64,000 bases of DNA from the NCBI RefSeq assembly GCF_900094545.1, contig NZ_FMAH01000020.1, positions 1 through 64,000 on the forward strand, written 5' to 3'. Of this stretch, positions 9,339-20,050 are shown one piece after another; position 1 is the first letter of the stretch; each line of letters starts with the position of its first letter. The DNA is from Martinezella miluonensis. GTDB taxonomy: Bacteria > Pseudomonadota > Alphaproteobacteria > Rhizobiales > Rhizobiaceae. The notes beneath the pieces were generated by a model. The model saw only the letters and a list, made by a program, of their open reading frames with translations. It had not been told where the DNA came from and ran no database searches. The position numbers and the translations under genes are program-made.

Positions 9339-9917
9339 TCAAGTCTGGGCGTCGATCGCATCAAGGAAGCTGATGACGCGCTTCCAGGTGAGGTCGGCTG
9401 CCTTGGCATCATAATCGGGCAGACTGGCATCGGTATAGAGATGGCCGCCGCCCGGATATCTGAAGATCTCCGCAGCGGTCCCGGACCGTGCGGCCACCTG
9501 CCGCCAGGCGGCAACGTCTTCCTCCGGCTCGAACGGGTCCGGGTCGGCTAGATGTAGCTGCATAGGCAGACCCTTGCGGGCATTGTCGGCAATCGCGGCA
9601 ATGCCATGCAGGAAAAGGATACCGGCGGTGTTCTGTCGCTTCGGCCAGAGACTTGCCGCGACAGCGGCGCCCATCGAGAAGCCGGCAAGGACCGTCGAGG
9701 CGGGCAGGCCCGCCAGCGCCCATTCCGCGCGTTCGCAGATCGTCGGCCAGCCGATCTCATCCTTGAACTCGAAGCCCTCTTCGATCGATCGGGCAATCAG
9801 CCCGTCATAGAGATCCGGTGCGAAGGCTCGGTGCCCTGCCGCCTGCACGCGCTCTACCGCCTCATGCTCGAGCGAACGCAAACCATAGACCGAGTGGAAA
9901 AAGATCACCGTTGCCAT
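9339..9917 (-). CDS. Dienelactone hydrolase family protein (Ser nucleophile)
   Basis: This is a 192-residue alpha/beta-hydrolase of the dienelactone hydrolase (DLH) family. The nucleophile elbow reads 'GFSMGA' with Ser81, where classical DLH has Cys, so an esterase- or lipase-like activity is plausible. 'APDLYDG' near 33 and 'GGGHLYTDASLPDYD' near the C-terminus supply the expected loop and the catalytic His. There is no signal peptide, so it is cytosolic. It is a single gene, and the region upstream carries an 18-base tandem repeat. The substrate is unknown. Confidence 0.82.
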   Translation of the reverse strand: MATVIFFHSVYGLRSLEHEAVERVQAAGHRAFAPDLYDGLIARSIEEGFEFKDEIGWPTICERAEWALAGLPASTVLAGFSMGAAVAASLWPKRQNTAGILFLHGIAAIADNARKGLPMQLHLADPDPFEPEEDVAAWRQVAARSGTAAEIFRYPGGGHLYTDASLPDYDAKAADLTWKRVISFLDAIDAQT

Positions 9918-9926
9918 CGCAGCTTT

Positions 9927-9962
9927 CCTGTTGTTTCGATCGGGCCTGCTGTTTCGATCAGG
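9927..9962. repeat. Two tandem copies of an 18-base unit
   Basis: Copies at 9927-9944 and 9945-9962 differ at two positions (unit 'cctgytgtttcgatcrgg'). They lie just upstream of the DLH start and may be a regulator site or simple duplication. Confidence 0.6.
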
Positions 9963-10037
9963 CTGTAAGATAAGGCAATTGCCGCAGGAGGCAACTTAAC
10001 CGCGCACGACCTGCTGCGAAACAGCATCTCCAGAAAG

Positions 10038-10074
10038 AAAAAACCCGGTGCTGGCCCTTGGGCCGAACACCGGG
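10038..10074 (-). terminator. Rho-independent terminator of the DUF1127 gene
   Basis: A long CCCGGTG...CACCGGG hairpin with a nested GGCC pairing is followed on the minus strand by a T-rich tail. It lies about 50 bases after the DUF1127 stop. Confidence 0.8.
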
Positions 10075-10126
10075 AAAGAAGCAGGGCTTATTGGCTATCA
10101 CCCTGCGGGGAAACGAGTGTCCGCTT

Positions 10127-10420
10127 TCAGCTGCGCATGCTGCCGAAAGCGGAGGATCGCGCGCAGCGGCGCGCGGACTGGGTCAAATGGCCGGACGGAT
10201 CCTCGAAGAAGGTCGAGGTGGTCAACGCGGTGTTGAGGTCCTGACGGGTCAAGCCGATGTCTCTCAACTGACTGTCATCAAGCTCGTTCAGGTAGTCAAT
10301 CTCGCGGCGATTGCGGAGCGCGCGCCAGACGGAAGCCGCTTTGCCGAAAGCAACCGTCATACGAGCCGTCAGAGACAGCGATGGCGTTACAAGGCCAAGG
10401 GTCTGATCTGTCGTGCGCAT
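10127..10420 (-). CDS. DUF1127 (YjiS-like) small protein
   Basis: This 97-residue protein carries a DUF1127 core, 'REIDYLNELDDSQLRDIGLTR' in part, near residues 38-58. The family consists of short, basic, rhizobia-rich proteins. In Agrobacterium some members are linked to RNA turnover and phosphate or carbon metabolism, and in Brucella some are under LysR (VtlR) control. I chose the ATG at 10420 for its AAGGACT ribosome binding site; the frame extends further upstream without support. It is divergent from a LysR gene across 200 bases and ends at a strong terminator, so it forms a single-gene transcript. Confidence 0.8.
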   Translation of the reverse strand: MRTTDQTLGLVTPSLSLTARMTVAFGKAASVWRALRNRREIDYLNELDDSQLRDIGLTRQDLNTALTTSTFFEDPSGHLTQSARRCARSSAFGSMRS

Positions 10421-10587
10421 TTCCGTAGTCCTTTCCTTGAGGCACGCGCCAGCCAAGCCCCTTCCCAGGGACCGGAGAAGGGGCGCAGGCCGGGAGGAGT
10501 TCGACAGGAGTATCTGTTCGATTGGTATGCTGAATTGCATTCAGAAGATGCCAAAGCCCTATTGATCAGTCCAACGAATGTTTCTAA

Positions 10588-10599
10588 TGATAACTATCA
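10588..10599. promoter_or_regulatory. Candidate LysR half-site dyad
   Basis: TGATA-AC-TATCA is a perfect 5-base-arm inverted repeat about 20 bases before the LysR start, in the LysR/DUF1127 divergent region. It is short enough that chance is possible. Confidence 0.3.
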
Positions 10600-10620
10600 A
10601 ACTCCTTTATAGGTGAACCC

Positions 10621-11574
10621 ATGTCCGCGCCGCTTGATATCGATCAGTTGCAGACCTTCATCGCAATCGTGGATTCCGGCAGCTTCACCAAGGCAGCCGA
10701 CCGGGTGTTCAAGACGCAATCGGCCGTTTCCATGCAGATGCGCCGGCTGGAAGAGCGCGTCGGCAAGCAGCTTTTCATCAAGGATGGCCGCGGCAACCGC
10801 CTGACGGCCGAAGGCGACAAGCTGCTGAACTACGCCCGCCGCATCATTCGCCTGAACAACGAGGCCATCGCCGCCTTCGACGACAACCGCCTCGAGGGCA
10901 CGCTGCGCATCGGCACGCCGGACGATTATGCCGACCGCTACATGCCCGAAATCATCGGCCGCTTTGCCAAGACGCATCCGAATGTCGAGCTTTACATCGT
11001 CTGCGAGCCCTCGGTCGATCTGGCCGAACGCATGCATCGCGGCGAACTCGATATCGCGCTCGTCACCCATAATCCACGCGAGCGGATGTCTGACGTGGTG
11101 CGTACGGAACCGCTCTGCTGGGTCGGCTCAGCCAACCATCCGCTGCGGGACGATGCGCCCATTCCGCTTGCCGTCGGGCGGCGCGACTGCCAGTGGCGCC
11201 AGCTTGCCTGCTCGGCGCTCGATGCCGGCGGCCGCGACTATCAGATTCTGTTCACAAGCTGGTCCTGCACAGTCGTCGCAGCAGCCGTGCTTGCCGGCAT
11301 GGCTGTTTCGGTCATGCCGGAATCGGCGCTGCGCACCGGCATGAAGGTGCTGACGCAGGCCGACGGCTTCCCGCCCCTGCCGCCAGTGCAGATTGGCATC
11401 ATGAAGCGGCCCGGACTTTCGGTGTCGCTGATGAACGCCATCACCGCACATATCTCTGCCTGCCTGGACAACATCACGCCGGCTGTTGTGGATGATGATC
11501 TCGATGGCGATGTGAAGACCTACGCACGCATCTATCCGCGGCAGCGCGCCGGACAGATTTTGCCGGGCTGGTGA
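10621..11574 (+). CDS. LysR-family transcriptional regulator (LsrB/VtlR-like)
   Basis: This is a 317-residue LysR-type regulator. The N-terminal helix-turn-helix 'GSFTKAADRVFKTQSAVSMQ' (about 20-39) and the following 'MRRLEERVGKQLF' resemble the LsrB/VtlR group known from Sinorhizobium, Agrobacterium and Brucella. The effector domain starts near residue 95 ('LRIGTPDDYADRYMP'). LsrB is usually found beside trxB, which is absent here, so this is probably a paralogue. Its divergent partner encodes a DUF1127 protein, and VtlR is reported to activate small DUF1127 genes. I infer that it controls that gene. Confidence 0.85.
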   Translation: MSAPLDIDQLQTFIAIVDSGSFTKAADRVFKTQSAVSMQMRRLEERVGKQLFIKDGRGNRLTAEGDKLLNYARRIIRLNNEAIAAFDDNRLEGTLRIGTPDDYADRYMPEIIGRFAKTHPNVELYIVCEPSVDLAERMHRGELDIALVTHNPRERMSDVVRTEPLCWVGSANHPLRDDAPIPLAVGRRDCQWRQLACSALDAGGRDYQILFTSWSCTVVAAAVLAGMAVSVMPESALRTGMKVLTQADGFPPLPPVQIGIMKRPGLSVSLMNAITAHISACLDNITPAVVDDDLDGDVKTYARIYPRQRAGQILPGW

Positions 11575-11610
11575 GCCGACGGCCCACCAACCGATCTTCT
11601 TCGGCCGCCG

Positions 11611-12243
11611 TTACGATGTCGGCTCGGCCAGCAGGGTGACGCGGATCACCTGTTTCCATTCGTTCAACGCGCGCAATGCCATGTCGTCGTCGCTCATGAT
11701 GGCAAAGCGGATCGACGCGCCGATCAGATGGCTGAAGAGTTGGGTGCGCGCCTTCAGGTCGACCCGGCTTTCGGCCGGCAGGAAAGGCCGGATGCTCTCC
11801 TGGAATATACCGGCGACGCGATTGCTGTGCAGTATGTTGAGCTGCAGGATATCCCTATCGATATCCGTGCCAAGCCATACGCCGAGATAGGCGGGATCGT
11901 TGCGGAACTCGCGATAGTACCAGTCGATCATACCGCAGACGAGTTCGATGGCATGATCGCAAGACTTGACGCCGGCGAAAGCCTCCTCGACTTTCTGTTG
12001 AATTAAATTGGCATGACGGTCGAGCAGCGCCCGGACGATCGCTGCCTTGTCCGGAAAATACTGGTAGACGGAACCGATCGGGATAGCGGCAACCACAGCC
12101 AGTTCCGTCATCTTCATGGCACTGACCCCCTTCTCGGCGATCAGCGAGGCCGCCGCAGACAGGATGGCATCGACACGTTGAATACTCCGCTCCTGCTGTG
12201 GCTTCTTTCGGAACGTGATGCGGTCGGGGTTATTCGAATTCAT
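11611..12243 (-). CDS. TetR-family transcriptional regulator
   Basis: This 210-residue TetR/AcrR-type repressor has an N-terminal helix-turn-helix ('MTELAVVAAIPIGSVYQYF', about 44-62) followed by the ligand-binding all-helical domain. A basic N-terminal tail precedes it ('RITFRKKPQQERS'). It is convergent with the LysR gene. The DLH gene at 12453-13334 is on the same strand about 200 bases upstream and may share its transcription, but a regulator-target link cannot be shown from sequence. No clean palindrome stands out in front of it. Confidence 0.85.
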   Translation of the reverse strand: MNSNNPDRITFRKKPQQERSIQRVDAILSAAASLIAEKGVSAMKMTELAVVAAIPIGSVYQYFPDKAAIVRALLDRHANLIQQKVEEAFAGVKSCDHAIELVCGMIDWYYREFRNDPAYLGVWLGTDIDRDILQLNILHSNRVAGIFQESIRPFLPAESRVDLKARTQLFSHLIGASIRFAIMSDDDMALRALNEWKQVIRVTLLAEPTS

Positions 12244-12452
12244 TCTTTACCCGTTTCATTGTCATACTGAACGACGCTTAGGCGCGGCAGACGCTATGGC
12301 ATCCGACGCGTTCAATGCGCGTAAACGGGAAAAGTCCAATTTTAATCATTACTTAGGAGCCATGCTCAGGCTCCGCAGCTGCGGCCGAAATATGGTTTCG
12401 ACCCGGTAATCAGCCTGTGGACGCTAGGCCGGTATCGACGATTCGTATCGTT

Positions 12453-13334
12453 CTAGGACAGGTACTTTTTCAGGAATTCAACCGTCCTGCCCCACGCCAG
12501 ATCAGCCGCCTTCTTGTCGTAGCGGGCAGCCGACGTGTCGTTGTTGAAGGCATGATTGACGCCATCGTAGATGAATATCTCGAAAGTCTTGCCGCCTGCC
12601 TGCAACTCCTTGCGATAGGCATCGATGCCGGCATTGATGCGATCGTCCAGGCCGGCATAGTGCAGCAGCAAGGCAGCCTTGATCTTGGGCACATCGCTTG
12701 CCGGCGGTTGCGTGCCGTAATAGGCGACGCCCGCCTTCAGCTCCGGCGAGATCGTCGCAAAACGGTTGACGACGCCACCACCCCAGCAGAAGCCGATCGC
12801 ACCGACCTTGCCGTTAGCCCCGTCTAGCTTGGCGAGGTAAGTCAGGCTCGCTTCGGCATTGGCTGCTGTCAGCGCCGGGTCGAGATTGGTGAACAGGTCG
12901 CGCGCCTTGTCCTCATCCTCAGGCGTGCCGCCAAGCGGGGAAAGGAAATCCGGCGCCAGCGCCACGAAGCCCTCCAGCGCCATACGACGGGCAATATCGC
13001 GAATATGCGGATTGAGGCCACGATTTTCATGGATGACAATGACGCCGCCGAGCTTGCCGGCTGTGTCTTTCGGCCGAACGAGATAGCCCTTCATCTCGCC
13101 CTTGCTGCCGGCAAACGTGACATCCTTCGCCTCCAGCCTCTTGTCGTCAGCGGTAATGACCTCGGCGCTTGCCTTGCTGGCGGCGAGCAGCGGCGCGATG
13201 GCGGCGGCCGCGCCGGCGGACCCTGCAAGCTTGGTCAGCTTTTCCATGAAACCACGACGATCGAGCGTCAGATGCGTGTATTCATCATAGGCGTTGATCA
13301 TCGCCTGCGTCACGATGGGCTTTTCCGTGCTCAT
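12453..13334 (-). CDS. Dienelactone hydrolase family protein with Tat-like signal
   Basis: This 293-residue alpha/beta-hydrolase has the classical DLH catalytic set: Cys183 in 'GFCWGG', a His in 'GVNHAFNND', and an Asp in 'LDDRINAG' or nearby. The N-terminus carries 'LDRRGFMEKL' (twin Arg at 26-27), a hydrophobic stretch at about 38-52 and 'ASA' near 55-57, which fits a Tat export signal after an unusually long n-region. Related rhizobial proteins are often called carboxymethylenebutenolidase. I chose the ATG at 13334; GGGAAAG and AGGA lie upstream. The substrate and the export itself are unproven. Confidence 0.85.
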   Translation of the reverse strand: MSTEKPIVTQAMINAYDEYTHLTLDRRGFMEKLTKLAGSAGAAAAIAPLLAASKASAEVITADDKRLEAKDVTFAGSKGEMKGYLVRPKDTAGKLGGVIVIHENRGLNPHIRDIARRMALEGFVALAPDFLSPLGGTPEDEDKARDLFTNLDPALTAANAEASLTYLAKLDGANGKVGAIGFCWGGGVVNRFATISPELKAGVAYYGTQPPASDVPKIKAALLLHYAGLDDRINAGIDAYRKELQAGGKTFEIFIYDGVNHAFNNDTSAARYDKKAADLAWGRTVEFLKKYLS

Positions 13335-13478
13335 GGTCCTGCTTTCCCTGTTGCTCCGCGCGGCAGGCGCAAACAGCCAGCCATCCGCTGACAAGATAGG
13401 TCAGCGAGCGACGACGTAACGGTAAAAGAAGAACACAAAGACGTGACCGCCGGTTGCGCCCGCGATCACGCAGTGGCG

Positions 13479-13901
13479 TCAGGAGAAGGCGAGCCAGACG
13501 CCCAGCCAGATCCACATGCCGACCAGCGCGACAAAGCCAAGAGCGAAGAGCGGGCTGCGATAGCGCAGATCATTGCTGGTCACATGCACGAAAGCATGTG
13601 CGTAGCGCGCGACGACGAAGATCCAGGCAAGGATCACCGAAGGCAGGTTATCCGCCTGGGTGGTATAGAGCAGGATGCAGCAAGTGTGGAAGAGCAAGGG
13701 AAGCTCGAACTGATTGGCGAGGCTGTTTCGTACCACCAGGCTTTCAGCCGGCTCGTTTGCGGCGTGGTTCTCGCGAAATTGCGTGGGTTGAATTCGGCCT
13801 GCTTTAGTCAGAACGCGGCGGCGCCATCCGAGGAGCGCGTAGAGGATGAAGACCAGCACCGCATGCGCCACCATGGGCCAGAACATTTCATAGCCTGTCA
13901 C
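13479..13901 (-). CDS. MAPEG-family membrane protein
   Basis: This 140-residue inner-membrane protein with about four hydrophobic segments belongs to the MAPEG family (eicosanoid/glutathione-metabolising membrane proteins). In bacteria most members are of unknown role. The segment 'RNSLANQFELPLLFH' is typical, with a conserved Asn/Glu region, and 'RYAHAFVH' follows. I chose GTG 13901 because AAGGAG lies 8 bases before it. The frame stays open to 13943 but without a ribosome binding site. The next gene upstream on the strand, a membrane protein, ends 42 bases before it, so the two may be co-transcribed. Confidence 0.82.
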   Translation of the reverse strand: MTGYEMFWPMVAHAVLVFILYALLGWRRRVLTKAGRIQPTQFRENHAANEPAESLVVRNSLANQFELPLLFHTCCILLYTTQADNLPSVILAWIFVVARYAHAFVHVTSNDLRYRSPLFALGFVALVGMWIWLGVWLAFS

Positions 13902-13943
13902 GTCGCCAACTCCTTTGGAATGCCACATTGCCGATAGGGTCAA

Positions 13944-14534
13944 TCAGGACGGCCGCGAGCCGTCTGGCGAGAGGTAGCGAAAAATGGCAAACCGAGCCAG
14001 TAGAATAACGGTGACCACCAGCGTCAGGAATTTCAGCCTGACAACGATCGGCAACAGGCTCGCCAGCAGCGACACCATGGCATCGGAGGGCGTTGCCGGC
14101 GGGTAAAGCATCAGGCCGGCGATATTCTCGGCATAATCGACAATCGTATAGAAGATCGGCAGGCAAAAAATAACTGCAGTCGCGCCGGGCGGGATCGGCC
14201 GGCCGAAGAAAAAGCCGCCAGGACCGATCAGGCGCATCAGGCAAAACAGCAACCCGCCCAACACCAATGGGAAGATCAGCTCCGGCCCGAGATACATGGA
14301 ATGCAGGATCGCAGCCGGATCGGGGTGATCCTTGAGGTAGTGCAGCATGCCGATGACGTCGTCGCGCTCATAGCCGCCGATGCGCGCATCGAGCATCTGC
14401 TGGCCGGCTGCAGCATCGCTGAATGCTCTGACGAAGCCGGCATGGATCCAGGCAAACAGAGCCAGGGAAAGAGCCGCGAGGATCGCCGCCAGGCCCTGCA
14501 AGGACCTGGCGTTGCCCTGAGCGCGATCCGCCAT
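13944..14534 (-). CDS. Conserved hypothetical membrane protein
   Basis: This 196-residue protein has about four predicted membrane spans: near residues 15-35, 82-104, 115-140 and 155-185. I do not recognise the family. A soluble loop between spans 1 and 2 holds acidic and basic residues ('DARIGGYERDDVIGML'). It starts 3 bases after the guaB stop on the same strand and precedes the MAPEG gene, so guaB, this gene and MAPEG could form one transcript. Nothing in the sequence hints at a substrate. Confidence 0.75.
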   Translation of the reverse strand: MADRAQGNARSLQGLAAILAALSLALFAWIHAGFVRAFSDAAAGQQMLDARIGGYERDDVIGMLHYLKDHPDPAAILHSMYLGPELIFPLVLGGLLFCLMRLIGPGGFFFGRPIPPGATAVIFCLPIFYTIVDYAENIAGLMLYPPATPSDAMVSLLASLLPIVVRLKFLTLVVTVILLARFAIFRYLSPDGSRPS

Positions 14535-14537
14535 CGA

Positions 14538-17074
<2,537 letters not shown>

Positions 17075-17221
17075 ATGTTACTCCTTATGCTTGTCTCAGC
17101 GTAAGCCGCGCCTATCGTCGCCACGGTGAAAACGGTCCGGAAAGTGATCTTGGCTGGCCGGCGATTTGGCCATGACAACCTTTTCCGAATCCGCTAATAC
17201 ACCGGACGACGTTTTATGCGA

Positions 17222-17245
17222 TTAGCATTTCCATGCTCTTAGCAT
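17222..17245. promoter_or_regulatory. Direct repeat TTAGCAT in the MBL/MFS divergent region
   Basis: Two TTAGCAT copies (17222-17228, 17239-17245) have starts 17 bases apart in a 336-base region without a supported gene. This could be a regulator site for the exporter. Nothing else in the region stands out. Confidence 0.3.
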
Positions 17246-17410
17246 ATGTCAAATCTTGCTTTCGGCGCCATATGGCAGCGGACATCACGAAGACGTGATC
17301 CTCAAGCAGTCATGGTGCAAAATCCGGGATTGGCAGCAGCCCCGCATAGGACTACAGAGCGGCGACCGCCCATGGCGGCCGCCTTCCCGAAGACAGACCC
17401 ATCAAGGCAG

Positions 17411-18847
17411 ATGCCTATGAATCGCATCGTTCCATTGATCCTCGCAGTCGCTCTCTTCATGGAACAGATGGATTCCACCGTTATCGCGACAGCGCTGCCG
17501 GCCATTGCCAACGATCTCCATGTCGGCCCGATCACCCTCAAGCTGGCGCTGACCTCCTACATGGTGTCGCTCGCCGTCTTCATCCCGATCAGCGGCTGGA
17601 TGGCGGATCGCTTCGGCGCGAAGAACATCTTCCGCATCGCCATCTGCGTCTTCGTCATCGGCTCCATCATGTGCGCCTTTTCCGGCGGCCTGTTCGAATT
17701 CGTCTTCGCCCGCTTCCTGCAGGGTGTCGGCGGCTCGATGATGACGCCGGTCGGGCGGTTGGTGCTGGTGCGCACCACCCAAAAGAGCGATCTGGTTTCG
17801 GCCATGGCGCTGCTCTCCATTCCGGCCCTTGTCGGCCCGCTCGCCGGCCCGCCGCTTGGCGGCTTCATCACCACCTACGCCTCTTGGCACTGGATCTTTC
17901 TCATCAACGTTCCCGTCGGCGTTCTCGGCGTCATCCTGTCGACGATCTACCTGCCCGATGTGGAAGCGACCATGCCGCCGAAGCTCGATGTGACAGGCTT
18001 CCTGCTGACGTCTTTCGCTGCATCCGGCGTCGTCTTCGGCATGTCCGTGATTAGCCTGCCTGCCCTGCCACCGATCGTCGGCACCTCGACCGTCGTCATC
18101 GGTTTCGTCTGCGGCTTCCTCTATATCGGCCATGCGCGCCGTCACCCGGCACCGATCCTCGACCTGTCGCTGATGAGGAACGCCACCTTCCGCGCCTCGG
18201 TGACCGGCGGCACGCTCTTTCGCATCTGCATCGGCGCCATGCCTTTCCTGACGCCGCTGATGCTGCAGCTCGGTTTCGGCCTCAATCCGTTCCAGTCCGG
18301 CCTTATCACCTTTGCGGGCGCGATCGGTGCGATCACCACCAAGTTCATCGCTCGCCGGGTTTTCACCGCCGTCGGCTTCAAGACGGCGCTGCTATCGGCG
18401 GCGGCCATCACGACAATCACCACGATCTGCACCGGCTTCTTCCAGCCCTGGACGGCGCATATCATCATCGTCGCCATATTGCTGATCGGCGGCTTCTCGC
18501 GCTCGTTCTTCTTCACCGGCATCAATGCTCTTGCCTTCGCCGACATCAACGACAAGCAGGCAAGCCAGGCGACGTCGATGAGCTCCGTCATGCAGCAGAT
18601 CAGCCTCGCGCTCGGCGTGGCCGTCGCTGCCATGATCCTGGAAACCTCGACCTTCTTCAGCGGCACGGAACTGCAGGTCCGCGATTTCCACATCGCCTTC
18701 TTCTGCATCTCGGTGCTGACCGTGCTCGCAACCATCCCCTTCATCCGGATGGATCGCAACGCCGGCGCCATGGTCTCCGGCCACAAGGCCGGCCTCAAGC
18801 GCGTCGCCGCCCTGGAGCCGCAGGTGGAGCAGCGGGTTGCAAAATGA
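17411..18847 (+). CDS. MFS multidrug exporter, DHA2 (EmrB-like) family
   Basis: This is a membrane transporter of about 478 residues with around 14 hydrophobic segments. It uses proton antiport to export toxic compounds. Landmarks are 'MEQMDSTVIATALPAI' in helix 1 (the family's D-x-T motif), 'GWMADRFGAKN' (motif A) and 'PLAGPPLGGFI' (motif C of exporters). I placed the start at ATG 17411 after AAGG. ATG 17417, ATG 17372 and an upstream frame from 17246 are alternatives; the extra residues are not membrane-like. The substrate is unknown. It is convergent with the VOC gene. Confidence 0.85.
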   Translation: MPMNRIVPLILAVALFMEQMDSTVIATALPAIANDLHVGPITLKLALTSYMVSLAVFIPISGWMADRFGAKNIFRIAICVFVIGSIMCAFSGGLFEFVFARFLQGVGGSMMTPVGRLVLVRTTQKSDLVSAMALLSIPALVGPLAGPPLGGFITTYASWHWIFLINVPVGVLGVILSTIYLPDVEATMPPKLDVTGFLLTSFAASGVVFGMSVISLPALPPIVGTSTVVIGFVCGFLYIGHARRHPAPILDLSLMRNATFRASVTGGTLFRICIGAMPFLTPLMLQLGFGLNPFQSGLITFAGAIGAITTKFIARRVFTAVGFKTALLSAAAITTITTICTGFFQPWTAHIIIVAILLIGGFSRSFFFTGINALAFADINDKQASQATSMSSVMQQISLALGVAVAAMILETSTFFSGTELQVRDFHIAFFCISVLTVLATIPFIRMDRNAGAMVSGHKAGLKRVAALEPQVEQRVAK

Positions 18848-18856
18848 TGCCGTCTC

Positions 18857-18876
18857 GGTTGCGCTCCGGCGCAACC
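18857..18876. terminator. Hairpin between convergent MFS and VOC genes
   Basis: GGTTGCGC and GCGCAACC pair perfectly around a TCCG loop in the 34-base gap. There is no clear T-run, so it may be a weak bidirectional terminator or mRNA end-stabiliser. Confidence 0.45.
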
Positions 18877-18881
18877 GGAAC

Positions 18882-19265
18882 CTATTCCGGCCTTTCGCAG
18901 ACGGCGCTCAGCTTGTTGCCGTCAGGATCGCGGACATAGGCAGCGTAGAAATTGGCATGGAAGGAGCGCAGGCCCGGCTTGCCCTCATCGATGCCGCCAT
19001 GGGCAAGAGCCGCGGCATAGAAGGCATCGACATCAGCACGGCTTTCGGCATGCAGGGCGACCATGGAGCCATTGCCGACAGTGGCCGCCCTTTGATTGTA
19101 GGGCCTGACCACCCAGAACCGGCAACGGCTGTCGCCATCGGCGGCGTAGCCGATTTCCTCATCCGATTCGCGCTGACGCCGGTAGCCGAGCACGGGCAAA
19201 ACGGCGTCGTAAAAGTCTTGCGAGCGGGAGATGTCGTTGGAACCGAGCGTTATGTAGAGAAGCAT
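18882..19265 (-). CDS. VOC-family (glyoxalase-like) protein
   Basis: This 127-residue single-domain protein has the vicinal-oxygen-chelate fold, as found in glyoxalase, dioxygenase and resistance proteins. The family hallmarks are the N-terminal 'YITLGSNDISRSQDFYDAVL' pattern and the C-terminal 'FYAAYVRDPDGNKLSAV', which would supply metal or substrate contacts. The first metal ligand is not an obvious His. Members of this length usually act as dimers. It is a single gene convergent with the MFS exporter. The substrate is unknown. Confidence 0.8.
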   Translation of the reverse strand: MLLYITLGSNDISRSQDFYDAVLPVLGYRRQRESDEEIGYAADGDSRCRFWVVRPYNQRAATVGNGSMVALHAESRADVDAFYAAALAHGGIDEGKPGLRSFHANFYAAYVRDPDGNKLSAVCERPE

Positions 19266-19330
19266 GATTGAGTCTTGATTGTCCGTGATGCCTTGGGAAC
19301 CGGCATCATCGAACGAAAAAGACCGTCAGA

Positions 19331-20050
19331 TCAAGCCTCTGCTATTTCCTCATCTGCCTTGCGCCCCTTAAAGCCCTTCGCCAGCAGGAACATTTCGACC
19401 GACTCGGCTCGGGATGCCCCCGGCTTCACATGGATGACCTGCCGGAAATTCTGCTTGAGGAAGGTCAAGAGATCGCGCTCCGTGCCGCCCTGGAAGGTCT
19501 TGGCAAGGAAATGACCGCCCTCCGCCAACACTTCGACGGCGAAATGGGCGGCGACTTCGCAAAGATGCATGGTCCGCAGGTGATCGGTGCGGTGATGGCC
19601 CGTCGTCGGCGCCGCCATATCGGAAATGACGATATCCGGCGTGCCGCCGACCGCATCGATCAGCCGTTGCGGCGCTTCCGGATCAAGGAAATCGAGCTGC
19701 AGGATCGTTACGCCGGGGATAGGCGCCATTTCCAGGAAGTCGATGGCCGCGACGCGGATATCCTCTTCTGTCGAGTCGGTCACCTTGGCGGCGATCTGCG
19801 ACCAGCTGCCCGGTGCGGCACCCAGGTCGATGATGCGGCGCGCGCCCTTCAGGATCTGATGCTTCTCGTCGATCTCCAGCAGCTTGAAAGCGGCGCGCGC
19901 GCGATAGCCTTCGAGCTGGGCGCGCTGCACATAGGGATCGTTAATATGCCGTTGCAGCCATTGCCGCGAGGAGGCCTTGAGCTTCTTTTTCTTGACGCGC
20001 TGGCCGAGCTTGCGGCCCGTGCGGTTGCCGGCGATGGTTGGCTTGGTCAC
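19331..20050 (-). CDS. rlmE: 23S rRNA (uridine2552-2'-O)-methyltransferase RlmE
   Basis: RlmE (FtsJ/RrmJ) methylates the 2'-OH of U2552 in the 23S rRNA A-loop late in 50S assembly. The 239-residue product has SAM motif I 'DLGAAPGSW' (75-83) and the K-D-K-E tetrad in Lys56, Asp144 and Lys184 plus the Glu in 'SRAESVEMF'. A basic N-terminal extension of about 30 residues ('[13 protein letters not shown]') is typical of alphaproteobacteria. The start is a GTG that overlaps the ppx stop (GTGA), so the two genes are translationally coupled. Confidence 0.94.
   Translation of the reverse strand: MTKPTIAGNRTGRKLGQRVKKKKLKASSRQWLQRHINDPYVQRAQLEGYRARAAFKLLEIDEKHQILKGARRIIDLGAAPGSWSQIAAKVTDSTEEDIRVAAIDFLEMAPIPGVTILQLDFLDPEAPQRLIDAVGGTPDIVISDMAAPTTGHHRTDHLRTMHLCEVAAHFAVEVLAEGGHFLAKTFQGGTERDLLTFLKQNFRQVIHVKPGASRAESVEMFLLAKGFKGRKADEEIAEA

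Noticed and set aside
10044..10074. Long hairpin considered as a small RNA on the + strand
   Set aside because: The T-rich tail is on the minus strand right after the DUF1127 gene, so an ordinary terminator explains it.
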